From positions 20,825,067 through 20,889,066 of the forward strand of contig BTRK01000002.1 of the NCBI GenBank assembly GCA_036245805.1: a DNA stretch of 64,000 nucleotides. The letters are read 5' to 3'. Under the pieces are notes generated by a model, which did not search any database, was not told where the DNA came from, and saw only the letters and a program-made list of their open reading frames with translations. The DNA comes from Pristionchus mayeri. Lineage: Eukaryota; Nematoda; Chromadorea; Rhabditida; Neodiplogasteridae. Positions within the stretch are counted from its first letter, which is position 1. Each line of letters opens with the position of its first letter. A program made the translations under genes and the position numbers. Of this stretch, positions 1 to 22,666 are shown piece after piece.

Positions 1-2
1 TG

Positions 3-637
3 ATTATGTTCGCCTTTCTATTCACTGCACTCGGATACTGTATCTACTTGATCCAGGTGGGAGTCCCCTCAAATAGATTGAAATCGATTGATTGCAGGAG
101 AAGAACAAGGAAGTGGAAGTACTGAATGACAAGGTCACTGCAGCTAGTGTGAGGAGGAAGCAGAAGCAACGGACGAGATCAATAAGTGAGAGATACTGTA
201 CTTTACACTCCATTCCACCACAAAATTAAATAGTGACATTAGTGAAAGTGACATGTATTGCCTGTAATATTTAATGCAGGAAAGCGTCTGGGATCGATGG
301 ATGACTTGACTAGCACCACCACCAGGAGTCTCGCGACGGTGAGTGAAAGCGAGTGAAGAGAAGGCGAAGGATTCTTTTCCATCTCATAGAGGTCAATCGA
401 GAGATGAGGGGAGATGGAGTTGGTTGTAGAATGTACTGGAATGGAAGGACACCTTCTCTGATCTCTCACTCTTCCCACAAGAAGTAATGGGGAGCGATAA
501 GTAAATAATTGTTTGAGAATCCCTCTCTGTCGAGTGCTGAATTCACTTGCAAATCGAGTGAGATCCTCAAGGGGAATGATCAGAAGAAGCCTCCCTCAAC
601 TACCAATTCCCTTCACAACAACAGTGGACCCACGTGA
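3..637 (+). CDS. 3' end of a one-pass membrane protein gene (partial)
   Basis: Four exons join in phase: up to 56, 98-185, 280-338 and 563-637 (stop TGA 635-637). The first visible exon encodes a hydrophobic helix (IMFAFLFTALGYCIYLI). It is followed by a charged, helix-prone stretch (EKNKEVEVLNDKV) and a basic region ending RRKQKQRTRS. The end is hydrophilic and finishes NNSGPT. This reads as one transmembrane segment and a short cytoplasmic tail. The 5' part lies outside the window and I do not recognise the family. The layout (helix, then basic tail over several tiny exons) resembles the two membrane protein genes at 49093-56912, but I see no clear sequence match. The last acceptor (after 562) was chosen because it keeps phase; a second frame of that exon is also open. 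Confidence 0.5.
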
Positions 638-792
638 GACATTCTAGTCCGTGCTACCGTACCTCCCGATTACAGCAACAACGCTCGTCGGTCAAAGGCC
701 AAGATTTGAAGATCAAAAGCGCCTATCCTGCGTCCCTATATCGAGATGAATACGATCTTTTGATTTACTTTCGTTTACACACGAGTATCATG

Positions 793-1026
793 TTACTGTG
801 ATAATAGAAAGCGTAGCAAGTTGGTGTGCCTCGGTGCACAAAGGAATCAGCAGAATGGAACGGAGCGTTAAATGTACGGTAGCTGCATGTCGTGCTGTGC
901 CTTGTGTTGTGCGTGCAGGCACAGCACGACAGGCAGCTACCGTACATTTAACGTTCCGTTCCGTTCTGCTGATTCCTTTGTGCACCGAGGCACACCAACT
1001 TGCTGCGCTTTCTATTCTCACAGTAA
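793..1026. repeat. Long near-perfect hairpin, about 110-bp arms
   Basis: Left arm 793-902 is the reverse complement of right arm 917-1026 with only a handful of mismatches, separated by a loop of about 14 bases. Open frames of 60-78 codons on both strands are mirror images of one another and are by-products of the palindrome. It could be a foldback DNA element without transposase or the source of a long hairpin RNA. I see no convincing target-site duplication. Confidence 0.85.
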
Positions 1027-1081
1027 AAAATTAACTGCAGTAGCGCACAAGACTATTTCGATTTTTATCGAGCGAAGAACA

Positions 1082-1369
1082 TAATATGTATATATTATTT
1101 AAAGTTACCCAACACCCTTGAAAATGCCTTTCTATATTATTTAACAATGTAGTAGAACGGGTTCTAATCAGTTAAACTGGAATAATGAAAATAATAGAAA
1201 ATCAATATTTGCAACAACGTAGAGCCGCAAAGTGTCAGTCTGAGTTGCCTGATCACGTCCGCTCTCTCTCTTTTACACACTCTCTCGCTCGTTTTGTCGT
1301 GATCAGGGTACTCCCGCCAGTTCAAATTATTTCCATGGGGTGTTGGGAAACTTTAATATGTATATATTA
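1082..1369. mobile_element. MITE-like element with 20-bp TIRs and 16-bp flanking direct repeats
   Basis: A terminal sequence tttaaagttacccaacaccc (1098-1117) recurs inverted at about 1335-1354 with one or two differences. Both ends are flanked by the same 16 bases, taatatgtatatatta, at 1082-1097 and 1354-1369. The interior has a second short inverted repeat (cctgatcacg near 1249 / cgtgatcagg near 1299) and no coding capacity. The A+T-rich flank may be a long target duplication or part of the element's ends. Confidence 0.65.
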
Positions 1370-1950
1370 GTTAGTTCATCTGATTGTGGATTCGTAGATT
1401 CCCTTTCTAAAAGGTGTTGTAGATGTGCCCAGTGAGATTCTGTTAGTGTACCTTCTGTCCAGCTTCTCCCTCTCTAGTTTATAGTGTGGAGTGTGCTTCA
1501 GTCATCCTTTCTCTCCACTCTCTTCATTCTTCTCACATCTCTTCTCCCTCTCTCCATCCAGATGGCTGCCCTTTCCTCTCTTTCTTTATTTCTCCGTCCG
1601 CAGAGGAAAAATACTCCTTGCCCTCTAGATAAGAACCATTCCCGTGATCAACATTCAATATTATTCAGTTTTGTTCGTGCTACCATATTCATTATCATTG
1701 TGGCAATATCCCTCATTTTTTTCCCATCCACTACATTTCCCGTCTCCGAATTTCAGTTGTGTGTGCATATACTTATCGTAGAGCAGATATTGAAGCGCGC
1801 TCTTTCCTCGCTTGTATCGAAATAGCAAAATGCATCCAATAGGTTCATTTCGGAACATGAAAAATGTATGTTGCACATCTGTGAATCAAAACAACACGAA
1901 GCAAATACAAAAATTGAGATGAAAATACCATGGGTAGATATTAATTATTA
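1370..1950. other. No gene recognised
   Basis: This is C/T-rich then A/T-rich DNA between the MITE and the stop of the ALYREF gene. The 113-codon frame at 1484-1825 is pyrimidine-driven (runs of Ser, Leu and Phe) with no family signature. The last bases before 1951 are probably the 3' UTR of the minus-strand gene. Confidence 0.4.
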
Positions 1951-2934
1951 TTACTTCTTCATGTACGCATCAAGCTCAGCATTCAGCTGCTCCTCGGTAA
2001 GCTCCTCTGCAATGGTGTATTCAACTATTCATAAGGCTATGAATGAATCAATCATATATACACCAGGCAACGTTAGCAATTATAAAGACAAAAAATCCAT
2101 CATAAAAAAAACTTGCTTCTTCCTCCTTTGCCGTCTCCGCGCGACCTTCTTGAATCAGTCCTCTTGGACTCATCGAAACGATCATCATGCTGCCATCCTC
2201 TGCTCTGCTCAGGTCTCGAATGACTGATTTGCATTGATCAATATTATACTACCAGTTATACCTTACCGCTGAATTTGGGAGAACACTCTAGTCTTGGTGG
2301 CAGACACTGGACGCTCTACTTTAAGTGCAGGTCTCTTCAATTCGACAATAGATAGAAGGATAGGTTTTCCTTGAAAAATAAGCGAATTATTTATATCGTG
2401 ATATCCCTATGAAGGAAATACCATCAACTTTGCATCCGCGGAAGTCGTTGACTAATCGCTCAGCTTCATTTCTCGAAGCGAGTGTGATAGCGCCGGTTCC
2501 AATGGACATGCCGGACTCATCGAAGTGAACGTTGACCTTCGTGAACGGGTATGAAGCAAATAGCTCCTGCAGATAGTATTTAATCTCGGATAATGCGATT
2601 ATGAATATATACCTCGAGGTCGTCAGTCGTGATATTCTCATTCAGATTGGAGATATCAACTTTGCATAGCCCAGAGGAACGAGAGATCAATGTAGTCCTT
2701 TTCTCACCGTAGATTTCATCGAATCCACTGTGATCCCATTTCTAAATTCAAACTTAAAATCAAAATTATGAAAAAATAACTTACTCCTTGGACGCTGGTA
2801 CTCTTCTTTTTTATGAAACCACTCTTGACGGAATTGAGAGGGCGCCGGTGATTGGAGCTTCCGCCGCTCTCTCGGCGGTTCTTGCCATCTCTGATAATGT
2901 CATCCAGAGGACGATTCACGTCAACTCTAACCAT
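1951..2934 (-). CDS. aly: ALYREF / THO subunit 4-type mRNA export adaptor
   Basis: Six exons on the minus strand: 2934-2785, 2741-2613, 2566-2422, 2369-2267, 2223-2117 and 2006-1951 (stop 1951-1953), about 229 residues. ALYREF couples spliced mRNA to the NXF1 export receptor in the nucleus. Visible in order are the N-terminal UAP56-binding motif (PLDDIIRD), the pre-RRM KWDHSGFD block, and an RRM running from KVDISNLNENITTDDLEELF through VHFDESG and GTGAI to DGKPILL. Next come an Arg/Gly-rich stretch and the C-terminal repeat of the UAP56-binding helix (LTEEQLNAELDAYMKK). All phases agree only if intron 5 uses a GC donor (GAA|GCAAGT at 2117/2116). An acceptor ttcag just upstream of the ATG fits trans-splicing. 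C. elegans has three aly paralogues; which one this is cannot be said. Confidence 0.9.
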
Positions 2935-3567
2935 CCTTCTACTGAAACGGAGTTAAAGTTGCAACAAAACAACAACAATTCAACGACAAATCGACAATTG
3001 AGAAAATGCTGATTTCGTTGATTTCGTAATTCAAAAGTGATAAACCTGCCATGAATCAGGGAGGTTTCCGCGGGTGTTTTAAAATTGATTTTAAAGATGT
3101 ACTGTATATAGGTACTGTAGATCTATATTTTAATATTTTGTTTGTTTTATATGTTTCCTGTGCATGCCCATCGACCTTAGCCTACTTAATCATACTCATT
3201 TGGAGAAATGTTGACAGGATCTTCTTGGGTCATTCTTTCCTGCGTTCAATCCTCTCTTGTAGACACAAACTAGAGAATTCAGACTACTCTGTGAGACAAA
3301 GCGTGGTGATAATTCTAGCGCGGTATCAGTAATCCGATCTCTTTCACACTCACGTCTCCATTTCGTTGCCACCATGCTGAACAGAGACTTCTCCTATCAT
3401 TGTCATCTTCCTCTATTTAACCGAACATAACCATATTCTGTCTTCAGTGGTCTCAGCTGCTCCCCTTCCTGTCACTGATAACCGCTTATCTAGTGCACCT
3501 ATCTCTCTGTCTTTGTTCGCATTTTTTGTGATAAATCAATTTTATTCCAGGACCATTCATCGCCTCG
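2935..3567. promoter_or_regulatory. Intergenic region between divergent ALYREF and MRP genes
   Basis: About 630 bases separate the divergent starts, so both promoters probably lie here. The MRP start codon follows an acceptor (ttattccag, ending about 3550) by 17 bases, and the ALYREF start follows a ttcag acceptor on the other strand; both look like trans-splice sites. Two TACTGTA heptamers occur at 3101-3120. No TATA-type element is assigned. Confidence 0.35.
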
Positions 3568-14743
<11,176 letters not shown>

Positions 14744-15477
14744 ACTAATCCATTAACCTATTTCAATGGTTTTGTCAATTTTTATTTTCAAAATTTCATT
14801 CCCACATTCCAAGTTGTTCAATTTTCATCATCAATCCTGCCAAAGACATTCCTGCGGAATAGCTTTACTATAGGTACTCTTTATTTCAATTCCGTTGATC
14901 CTACGGTCGACGTATATCGATTGAATAGCCGGTGTATTGACGCATACTGTAACTACAGTACTTTCACCCCAATTGTTGCGAGTTTTTGTCTTACCGAATT
15001 ATCAATTTTTAAAGAAGCGAAATGTAGTGTTGTTCAATAACATCTTCCATTTTCACCATATTGTTGTTTCTGTTTTTGCTGGATAAAAATGCGATAATAT
15101 ATTGAAGATGCGAGTAATTGATTGAAGAAGAAAGAAGAGGGCTTCTAATCCATCCCAGTTGGGAGGATCAACTGGCTTTCCAACTGAATGAATCTAAGGG
15201 ATCATCCCTCTCTATCATGAAGATTCCATGGGAATCCCTATTACTTTCTGTATGGTAATCAGTCAGAGTGGGTTGTTGATATTGGAGATGGATGGTTTTG
15301 TCTATCTCTTCTCCCCCCTACTTCCACCCATTCCATCTCCTTCTCTACTTCTTCCCATTCCTTCAGTAACGCATCCCATTTCTTCCCTCAGATTCAGTAA
15401 TTTCTTTTTGATCAGTTGTTCCTCGTGTTCTTCTAGTCAAGGTCTGCATTTCCTTCCTCTCTCTCCTCTTCTTTAGA
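14744..15477. other. Intergenic: MRP 3' UTR and cyclase upstream region
   Basis: The A/T-rich first part probably holds the MRP 3' UTR. The latter part becomes C/T-rich and ends in an acceptor (ctttag, 15471-15476) directly before the next start codon, consistent with SL trans-splicing. A pair of TACNGTA heptamers lies at 14946-14960. No gene seen. Confidence 0.4.
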
Positions 15478-18400
15478 ATGATTGCACTGCTCCTCCTCTG
15501 CTTGCTTCTTCTCCCTTCCGTCTTCTCACAAGGAATCGAGGGGTCGGACCAGGACAATCTCCACCGTAACTGGCAGCCAGGGATGGAAGAACGTCGTACG
15601 TTTACAATCCTTTCAAGATATTCCGAGAGGGAGAGTAGATGATTAGCCAATTCGAGAAATAGACCTAATATATTCTAATAGAAACGACAAGCCGAAGAGG
15701 AGGCAGAATCTAATGGAAGAAAGGCAACTTTGACATACTCCTTTCTCCCATTCAATATTCATTTTGATTTGATGTCTCTCCTCTTATTCAGATCCTCCTC
15801 CTTCTCACACTCTAATTCACTTGAGAGACAACGTTGACGGATAGCTCTGATTCGATCACAATTTTTCCTTCCTTTATTCCAGATCAAAATCGGTCACATC
15901 GGAGCGATCGCAGCTCTTCCGAGTTATGAGAAAGTGAGAGATGGAAAGATCAAAGATCAGGAATGAATCATCCCTTGAGGTCCTCTCCCTCTCTCGCAGC
16001 GAACTGATCACACGAAGGAATCCTCGGGTCGGATTTCGATGTGGAGTGAGTATTCCATCTCTCAATCATTGGCCAATCAGAATGAAAGGATCATCAACAA
16101 GAATGGATGTGGGGAGTCATTCGAGGGAGTCGCAGCAGCTGCTGATATGTACCATGTAGATGGAGTCAAGGCATTCCTCGGCCCCTACTGCAATTCAGGT
16201 GAGAGACCCCCATCCGCCCCTCTCTCCCTCCCTCCAGAGATCATCCCGGTGGCTACGATGGCGACCTTCTGGAATGTGCCCATCATCGCGTATATGCAGA
16301 CTGCGAATGCACTCAAGTGACAAGAGTGTTTACAAGACACTCGTCAGAGTCTCCATCAGGTACGAATCCTTCCACTCCATCCATTGCATCCCTCCTTTCC
16401 ATCGTGTGCAAACATTATCCTAGACTAGGGATTGTCTAAAACCTATACCGCCTCATAACCTTCAATTGACCAATCTGATAGCATCTAGTTGTCATTCCAG
16501 GGTACTCTTAGTGTTCTTTAATCTTCTCTCCCCCTTTCCCAGATCCGTGAACAGTATTGCCTCGGTCACAGCTGCATTCATCAAGCACTACAACTGGAAT
16601 CGAGTACGTCCCCCCCCTCCTCCCCCTCTCCCCCTCTCTACTCCTTCCTCCTTCCAGGTGGCGTTCATTTCAAACACTGGTGCATCTGCATACGAGAGGA
16701 TCATTGCATTCGAGACTGCATTCAGAGCCAATGGGATCAATGTGTCGAAGAAGGTTGAAACCCTTGAGTGATTACCCCTTTCCATCCCTTCTCAGATTCT
16801 ATTCGAAGAGTCGATGAATATGAATGATATGGTGAATAGTGGACAGATGGAAGAGATCAGGAGTACTTCAAGAAGTGAGACCTCCCCCTCCCCCCTCCAT
16901 CCCTCCTCCCTCTCCATTGCAGTCATCATCGTCATGTTCTCTTCTGTGCGAGACATGACTTCTCTCTTCCGTGAGGCAACGGAGAAGGCGGGTCTCTCCA
17001 CCACTGACTTCGTATTCATCTTCCCATGGATCCAGGTGCTCCCTTCCCCTCGTTCTCTACTCTATTTTCCTAACAGGAGGGCGAGAATGGGGCGAGTCCA
17101 TTCGTAGGATCATCAACTGAACCTACTCGATCGAACGATGAACCTATACGGGAACTGCAACNNNNNNNNNNNNNNNNNNNNNNNNNNNNNNNNNNNNNNN
17201 NNNNNNNNNNNNNNNNNNNNNNNNNNNNNNNNNNNNNNNNNNNNNNNNNNNNNNNNNNNNNNNNNNNNNNNNNNNNNNNNNNNNNNNNNNNNNNNNNNNN
17301 NNNNNNNNNNNNNNNNNNNNNNNNNNNNNNNNNNNNNNNNNNNNNNNNNNNNNNNNNNNNNNNNNNNNNNNNNNNNNNNNNNNNNNNNNNNNNNNNNNNN
17401 NNNNNNNNNNNNNNNNNNNNNNNNNNNNNNNNNNNNNNNNNNNNNNNNNNNNNNNNNNNNNNNNNNNNNNNNNNNNNNNNNNNNNNNNNNNNNNNNNNNN
17501 NNNNNNNNNNNNNNNNNNNNNNNNNNNNNNNNNNNNNNNNNNNNNNNNNNNNNNNNNNNNNNNNNNNNNNNNNNNNNNNNNNNNNNNNNNNNNNNNNNNN
17601 NNNNNNNNNNNNNNNNNNNNNNNNNNNNNNNNNNNNNNNNNNNNNNNNNNNNNNNNNNNNNGTGAAGAGAGAGGAAGAGACGATGAGCACAGGATCTGGT
17701 CTACAACGATCAATTCGCACTCGATGCCAAGTTCCACGAGCATTCGTGCGAGATATCACTCTGGTATTCGAGAGATTCCAACTGATCTACTAATCGATAA
17801 TTCGCAGGGCCTTGAATACCTCCATTCGTCTCCAATCGGATATCACGGTTCTCTCTCTACTTGGTCGGCTCTCATCGATCGAAACTGGCTCGTCAAACTC
17901 ACTGACTTCGGTATCAATCGATTAAGTTCGATTCTTTATGCTCTTCAGGTATCGCTGACCCCCTTCAAAGATGGCAGAAGAGTGGATCGATCAATACTGA
18001 GACTCTTAAGGACGAAGATGAGAAGAGTGGAAGTGACCAGAAACAGGGTGAGACACCCCCCCCCTACCCCCCTCCCCTCTCCCTTCCTCATTCACTCTAC
18101 CAATCAATCTGCAGGAATTCTCTACGTGGCACCAGAGATGCACAACAATAACAACAACAATGCGAGTCGTAGAATGGATCAGAAATGGTTGGAGCAAAGC
18201 CAGGATAGGAGGAGGTTCGACATGAAACGATATGAGGGATCATCGAGGAACCCTCTTCAGAGCAGGGGACATTTATGCATTCGAATTGTCATCTATGAGA
18301 TTCTCTTTCGGAAGATGCCCTTCAACGAGAAGTTGGACATGGATGGTGAGTTCATCAACCCCCCCCCCCCCCTCCCCTCCTCTCTCTATCTCTTCAGAAC

Positions 18401-19845
18401 TGGCAACGAAGGCGATAGCAGGAGAGAAGATAGCCCGTCCAGCAGTTCAGAAAGACCGAGTGACCCATCCAGATCTCATCGCCCTCCTACAGGTTCCATC
18501 CATCCCTCTCCCCTCCAACTCATTCCAATTGAGGGACTGTTGGCACGATACTCCAGAAGTTCGTCCTACGATTCGAAGAGTGAGACTCTCTACTGAATCC
18601 TATCTCAAGACGTTAGTCTCTCTCTCAATCAATACAGTAATCTCTCCTCTTCTAGGAAGGGATCTCTCGTTGATTCCATGATGCGAATGATGGAAGAGGT
18701 TGTCTATCATTCCTCCTGTATAAATCAATGTTCATTTATTACAGTACGCTAATAATCTGGAGAAGATCGTGAAGGAGCGTACAGGGATGTTAGAGGATGC
18801 GAACATTCGTGCAGATCGCCTGCTCTCCCAACTCCTTCCCAAGTATTCCTAGCCTCGTATCTCTCAGTAATCCTCCATTGAGATACGTGGCAAACGAGTT
18901 GAAGAATGGTCGTCCCGTTCCCCCCAAACAGTTCGTCTCTGCTACGATTCTCTTCTCGGACGTAGTTGGATTCACTAAACTGTGTTCTAGCTCCACTCCT
19001 CTCGAGGGTGGGCATTCCATCTCTCACTCGTCCCAATCACTCCCATTCAGTTGTCACCATGCTCAACAGTGTATACAGTGGCTTCGACGAGGTAGGCCAT
19101 GCATCCATCCTTCTCTACCCCCTAATCTCTTCCAGATCATCAATCGACACGAGGCGTACAAGGTAGTCAGAGGGGGGGGGGGGGGGAGTGGGTAATGGAG
19201 GGATGGTAGGTGGAAACGATCGGAGATGCCTACATGGTCGTGTCGGGAATACCAGAGGAGAACGGGAAGAGACACGTCGCACACATCGCTGATATCGCCC
19301 TAGAGATATTCGAGGTTCACTCCATGCCCTTCTTCCCATCCATCACTCATCTTGCAGTTCCTCAAACACTTCGAGATCCCCCACAGGAAGGATCAGAGAA
19401 TCAGATGCAGACTGGGATTCCACTCTGGAACTGTCGCTGCAGGAGTTGTAGGAAGTGAACGCCCCCGATACTGTCTATTCGGAGATACAGTAGGAGAGGA
19501 GAGAGGAGTTGGTCAGAATGAGCATTGTAGGTGAATGTGGCCTCCCGAATGGAAAGTATGGGAGAGCCAGATCGACCCAGATCAGTGAAGCAGCCAAGAA
19601 TCTACTCTCGAATGAGTATCCAGAGTTCATGATCGAGAAGAGAGGAGAGGTCGAGATTAAGGTCAGTCCTAGATTATTACTCTCAGTCAACATCCATATT
19701 TGAGGGGAAGGAGGGCAAGGTGGTCACATTTACTGGCTCAATGGAAAGGACAAGAACTATTTCTCCCGAGCTCATTAACCCCCCCCCCCCTTCACAATCC
19801 TGTCATGTTCTCTCTTTGATCCTTCCATATTCAATATTTTTATAA
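15478..19845 (+). CDS. gcy: Receptor-type guanylyl cyclase
   Basis: Membrane guanylyl cyclase making cGMP; nematodes have many, mostly in sensory neurons. The N-terminus [17 protein letters not shown] is a signal peptide. An extracellular ligand-binding domain follows ([34 protein letters not shown]). The N gap removes the end of that domain, the TM helix and the N-lobe of the pseudokinase. The C-lobe ([15 protein letters not shown] in place of [18 protein letters not shown]) and a dimerisation helix ([14 protein letters not shown]) follow. The cyclase domain has metal-site FSDVVGFT, guanine-contact [22 protein letters not shown] and [16 protein letters not shown], so it should be catalytic. 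Apparent one-base indels: extra A at 16015 and 16315, missing base near 17740, 18283 and 19569, and a phase clash at 18533. The tail runs through a poly-C tract to TAA 19843-19845. Which gcy cannot be told. Confidence 0.9.
17162..17661. other. Assembly gap of exactly 500 N
   Basis: Exactly 500 Ns. The missing cyclase part (about 100 residues of ectodomain, the TM helix and the first half of the kinase-like domain) would need more than 500 bp with introns, so the size is probably a placeholder. Long frames spanning the Ns have no meaning. Confidence 0.95.
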
Positions 19846-20248
19846 TTTTGATAAATTTATAAGACGCAAAAACAAAGAAGTAAATCACGCATACAGTGAT
19901 ATGAAGGCACGAAAATATCGCAAATAAGTTACAGCTGAATTTAATGAAGATAGGTTCTATGTTGCGTGACTTTCATTATTCTATATGAATGTACAGTACT
20001 CATTCAAGTAGTCCTAAGGAGGTGGAATCGGAAGGAGGAATAGGATGAATAATGGAAGGATAGACTAGGACGAGGTATATGTTCACTGGTCGATGCCACT
20101 CAGGACTCCTTCCTCGCTTCCTTCCCTACTTCCTATTGATGTATCGGGAATAGACACATAGTAAGTGGGAAAGTTAGAATATAATTAGGAAAAGACCTGT
20201 AGGAGGGAGAGGCACCGTACACCACAATATCAACAGACAGATTCCTTC
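19846..20248. other. Convergent intergenic region
   Basis: Lies between the stops of the cyclase (+) and Got1 (-). It is A/T-rich at first, then mixed. No gene, RNA or clear repeat seen. Confidence 0.35.
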
Positions 20249-22109
20249 TCAGACGGGGTATTTGTGTTCAGGCGCCAGCTGATCAAGACACTGCAATTAA
20301 AGAGTGATGTACAGGCTAATGAGTAAGTAATGTCGAAAAGAAAGAGGGACAAATGAGTAGGGTACTGACTTGTCTTATTCCAGGTAGGTAAGTGATAGTG
20401 CTGATTCCAGGGATACTTCGAAGAAGATTCACAATTCCAGGAAGGAATCCACTGAATATACACCTTCCAATTTCATAATGAGAACCACATCAATGTTACT
20501 CGCATACGGTGGTTCAAATTGTATACACCTCATTCCCTCACTCCCAGAAATATCACACCTCTCACGAGCGAATCTAGGGAAAGTCAGCCGTTATTTCGGG
20601 GAATGGATGAGAAATGAAAAATGGTCAAATCTGTTCTAGTGAGTGTTGGCAATCCTGAGGAATATCTGACTGCACCCGCAAGTCTTAATTGGTGTGCTTC
20701 AGCGTGGAGCTCCCCATGCCAGGTCCATGTTTTATCGCCAGCTTTAACTTTCAGAGCTGTTATTTCGGATATGAAGAGGGATATGGCCGAAATGTGTCCA
20801 AAAAAATTGACAGATGCCTATGGCAATTTTTTCAACGTTAAAATCCCCGAAACATAGCCTCAAAGTAACCTCATGAGCGGTCATTCTAAAGCTCATATAA
20901 TAATAATAATTTATCTACGCCCGAGGCGCGACGATACCATTAAAACATAAGTTATTAACAAAACATAAGTAATATGAGTCCAATCTAATGCCACTCAGGA
21001 GTTGATTTAATGTCCATTGGTGGGGTGAAATTTTAAATTTTCTTAGAAGTTGTTCAAATCTTCCTGCATAGTGACTCAAAATAGGCTAGGGAGAGGTCAT
21101 TCTGAAAACACATGAACCCTTATTTAATGCCTCCACGAGAAAACCCAATGCCCTCAAATTTCTCATACACAGTGCAAATTGAAGTCTCAATTCGAATACT
21201 TCCACTGAATTGGAAGTATTCGAATTGAGACTTCGCGGTTTAGTCAAGAATGCCTCCAGGTGACCAAAACCGGTAAGAACAGATTTTACGAATTTCTCTC
21301 CATTCCCAGGGTCAGCTGTATTCTCTCATGAGAGTAGTGATATGCGCCAAAACAACACTGATAGTATTGATAACATAGAATGCATAATGATAAGCTGACT
21401 ATTGATTGTAAATAGAAGACAAACCCAAAGAGGAGGATGAATCCCCAAATCTCGAGGACGATTCCGATCAGAGGCCACCCGAAGAGAACGATGAGAATGC
21501 CTCCGAAGAACAATGAACTTCCCTGCATTTAGCATATTCAAAAAATAATATATATCACAATGCATAATTTTAATTTAAAATGCTCACCTTCATAAACTTA
21601 AGAAAGTGATAACTCATAACTTTTTTTCACTGTAAATGATATAAAACTAACTTTAAGTTTTCTCCATTCGAAGAAGAATACGAACGTCCGATGAATCCCG
21701 ATTATGAAAGTTATCCCGACGATGAAGAGAAGCTGCATTGAAAGAAATGAATTCCCACGAATTATTGTAGGTATGGTAATGCATTACGTAATGTACATAA
21801 TTTATGGGTGCACATCGTACCGCTTAGTAGTAAAACGAGGTAGAATGGCATGCATAAAGGAAGCGATACATATGGTAAAAGGTTACATTTCCGATGGCAA
21901 GAAGTGCTCGATCCAAGAAGAGGAGGACTCCGAGGAAGAGGAAGAACACGCCGAAAGCCGTCAATCCCACTCCAATTTCTGCAATTGTATCATTCAGGAT
22001 TGATTTTGTTCTTTAGCATAAAAATGGATAAAATGAAGATAACGGTCAACAAACAGACTTTAAAAAAGTAAAACTCACGTTTCGTAGAACTAACTTCGAA
22101 ATTCATCAT
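20249..22109 (-). CDS. Got1 / GOLT1 Golgi transport protein
   Basis: Six exons on the minus strand: 22109-22079, 21978-21887, 21732-21652, 21522-21425, 20451-20370 and 20290-20249, all in phase, giving 141 residues (human GOLT1B is about 138). Got1 is a four-helix membrane protein of the early secretory pathway that helps ER-Golgi vesicle transport. The family signature is visible throughout: [83 protein letters not shown] and LPGIRQCLDQL. Intron 4 is long (20452-21424) and contains the hairpin at 21181-21234. I recognised the last two exons only because they complete the family's C-terminus. No damage seen. Confidence 0.93.
21181..21234. repeat. Perfect 24-bp hairpin in a Got1 intron
   Basis: 21181-21204 and 21211-21234 are exact reverse complements around a 6-base loop (ctgaat). 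The stem is A/T-balanced and sits in the middle of the longest intron of the gene. A small foldback element or an RNA hairpin are both possible. Confidence 0.9.
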
Positions 22110-22666
22110 TTTTGCGCTTTGTCAGCTACAGCCAATTTCGCATTTAACTGGAATACCGTTGAACACTACACAAGAAAGCGTGAATTATGCGTATAAAATT
22201 AATAAAATTGAAATTACGAAAAAGATGTTTTAAAACAGGAAGCCACAGCCAGAATGGCGACGTGGCCAGGGGCAAATGTCAGTGTGTTGTTCGCTATGTC
22301 ACACATATGATTTTTAGAATCAAAGGCTTTGCAAAGGAAAAATAAATAGATATGTACCAACTTTCAGTTGTTTCGAATATGTAGATGCTGAGATATGAAT
22401 TATAATAGTGAGCTGTCGAATGACTTTCGAAAATTTTGCATTTCGAGAATGGGGAAATGTCTCAACTCTCACGTTCGTCCTAATCCACTTAAATATCTGC
22501 ATCTGAGTATTCTCATTCGACCTGTGGATTTCACTTCTCCAATCATTTTCTATCACTGATCTGAACAACAACGGTCGACGCGAAATGTCTAGAGCTGGCC
22601 CGCCTTCACCAAATGTTCGAAGTACTGTCTCTGTTCTCTCCTTCATGACAAAAGCACGTACGTAAG
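22110..22666. other. Divergent intergenic region (Got1 / next gene)
   Basis: About 560 bases between the Got1 start and the next plus-strand start. It probably contains both promoters. No feature recognised. Confidence 0.35.

Noticed and set aside
765..1084. Four mirror-image open frames of 60-78 codons
   Set aside because: They are the two strands of the hairpin arms translated; no codon bias or homology.
17070..17759. Frames of 175-229 codons over the N gap
   Set aside because: They consist of Ns.
20621..20857. 78-codon frame in the long Got1 intron
   Set aside because: No motif; phases of the Got1 exons show the region is intronic.
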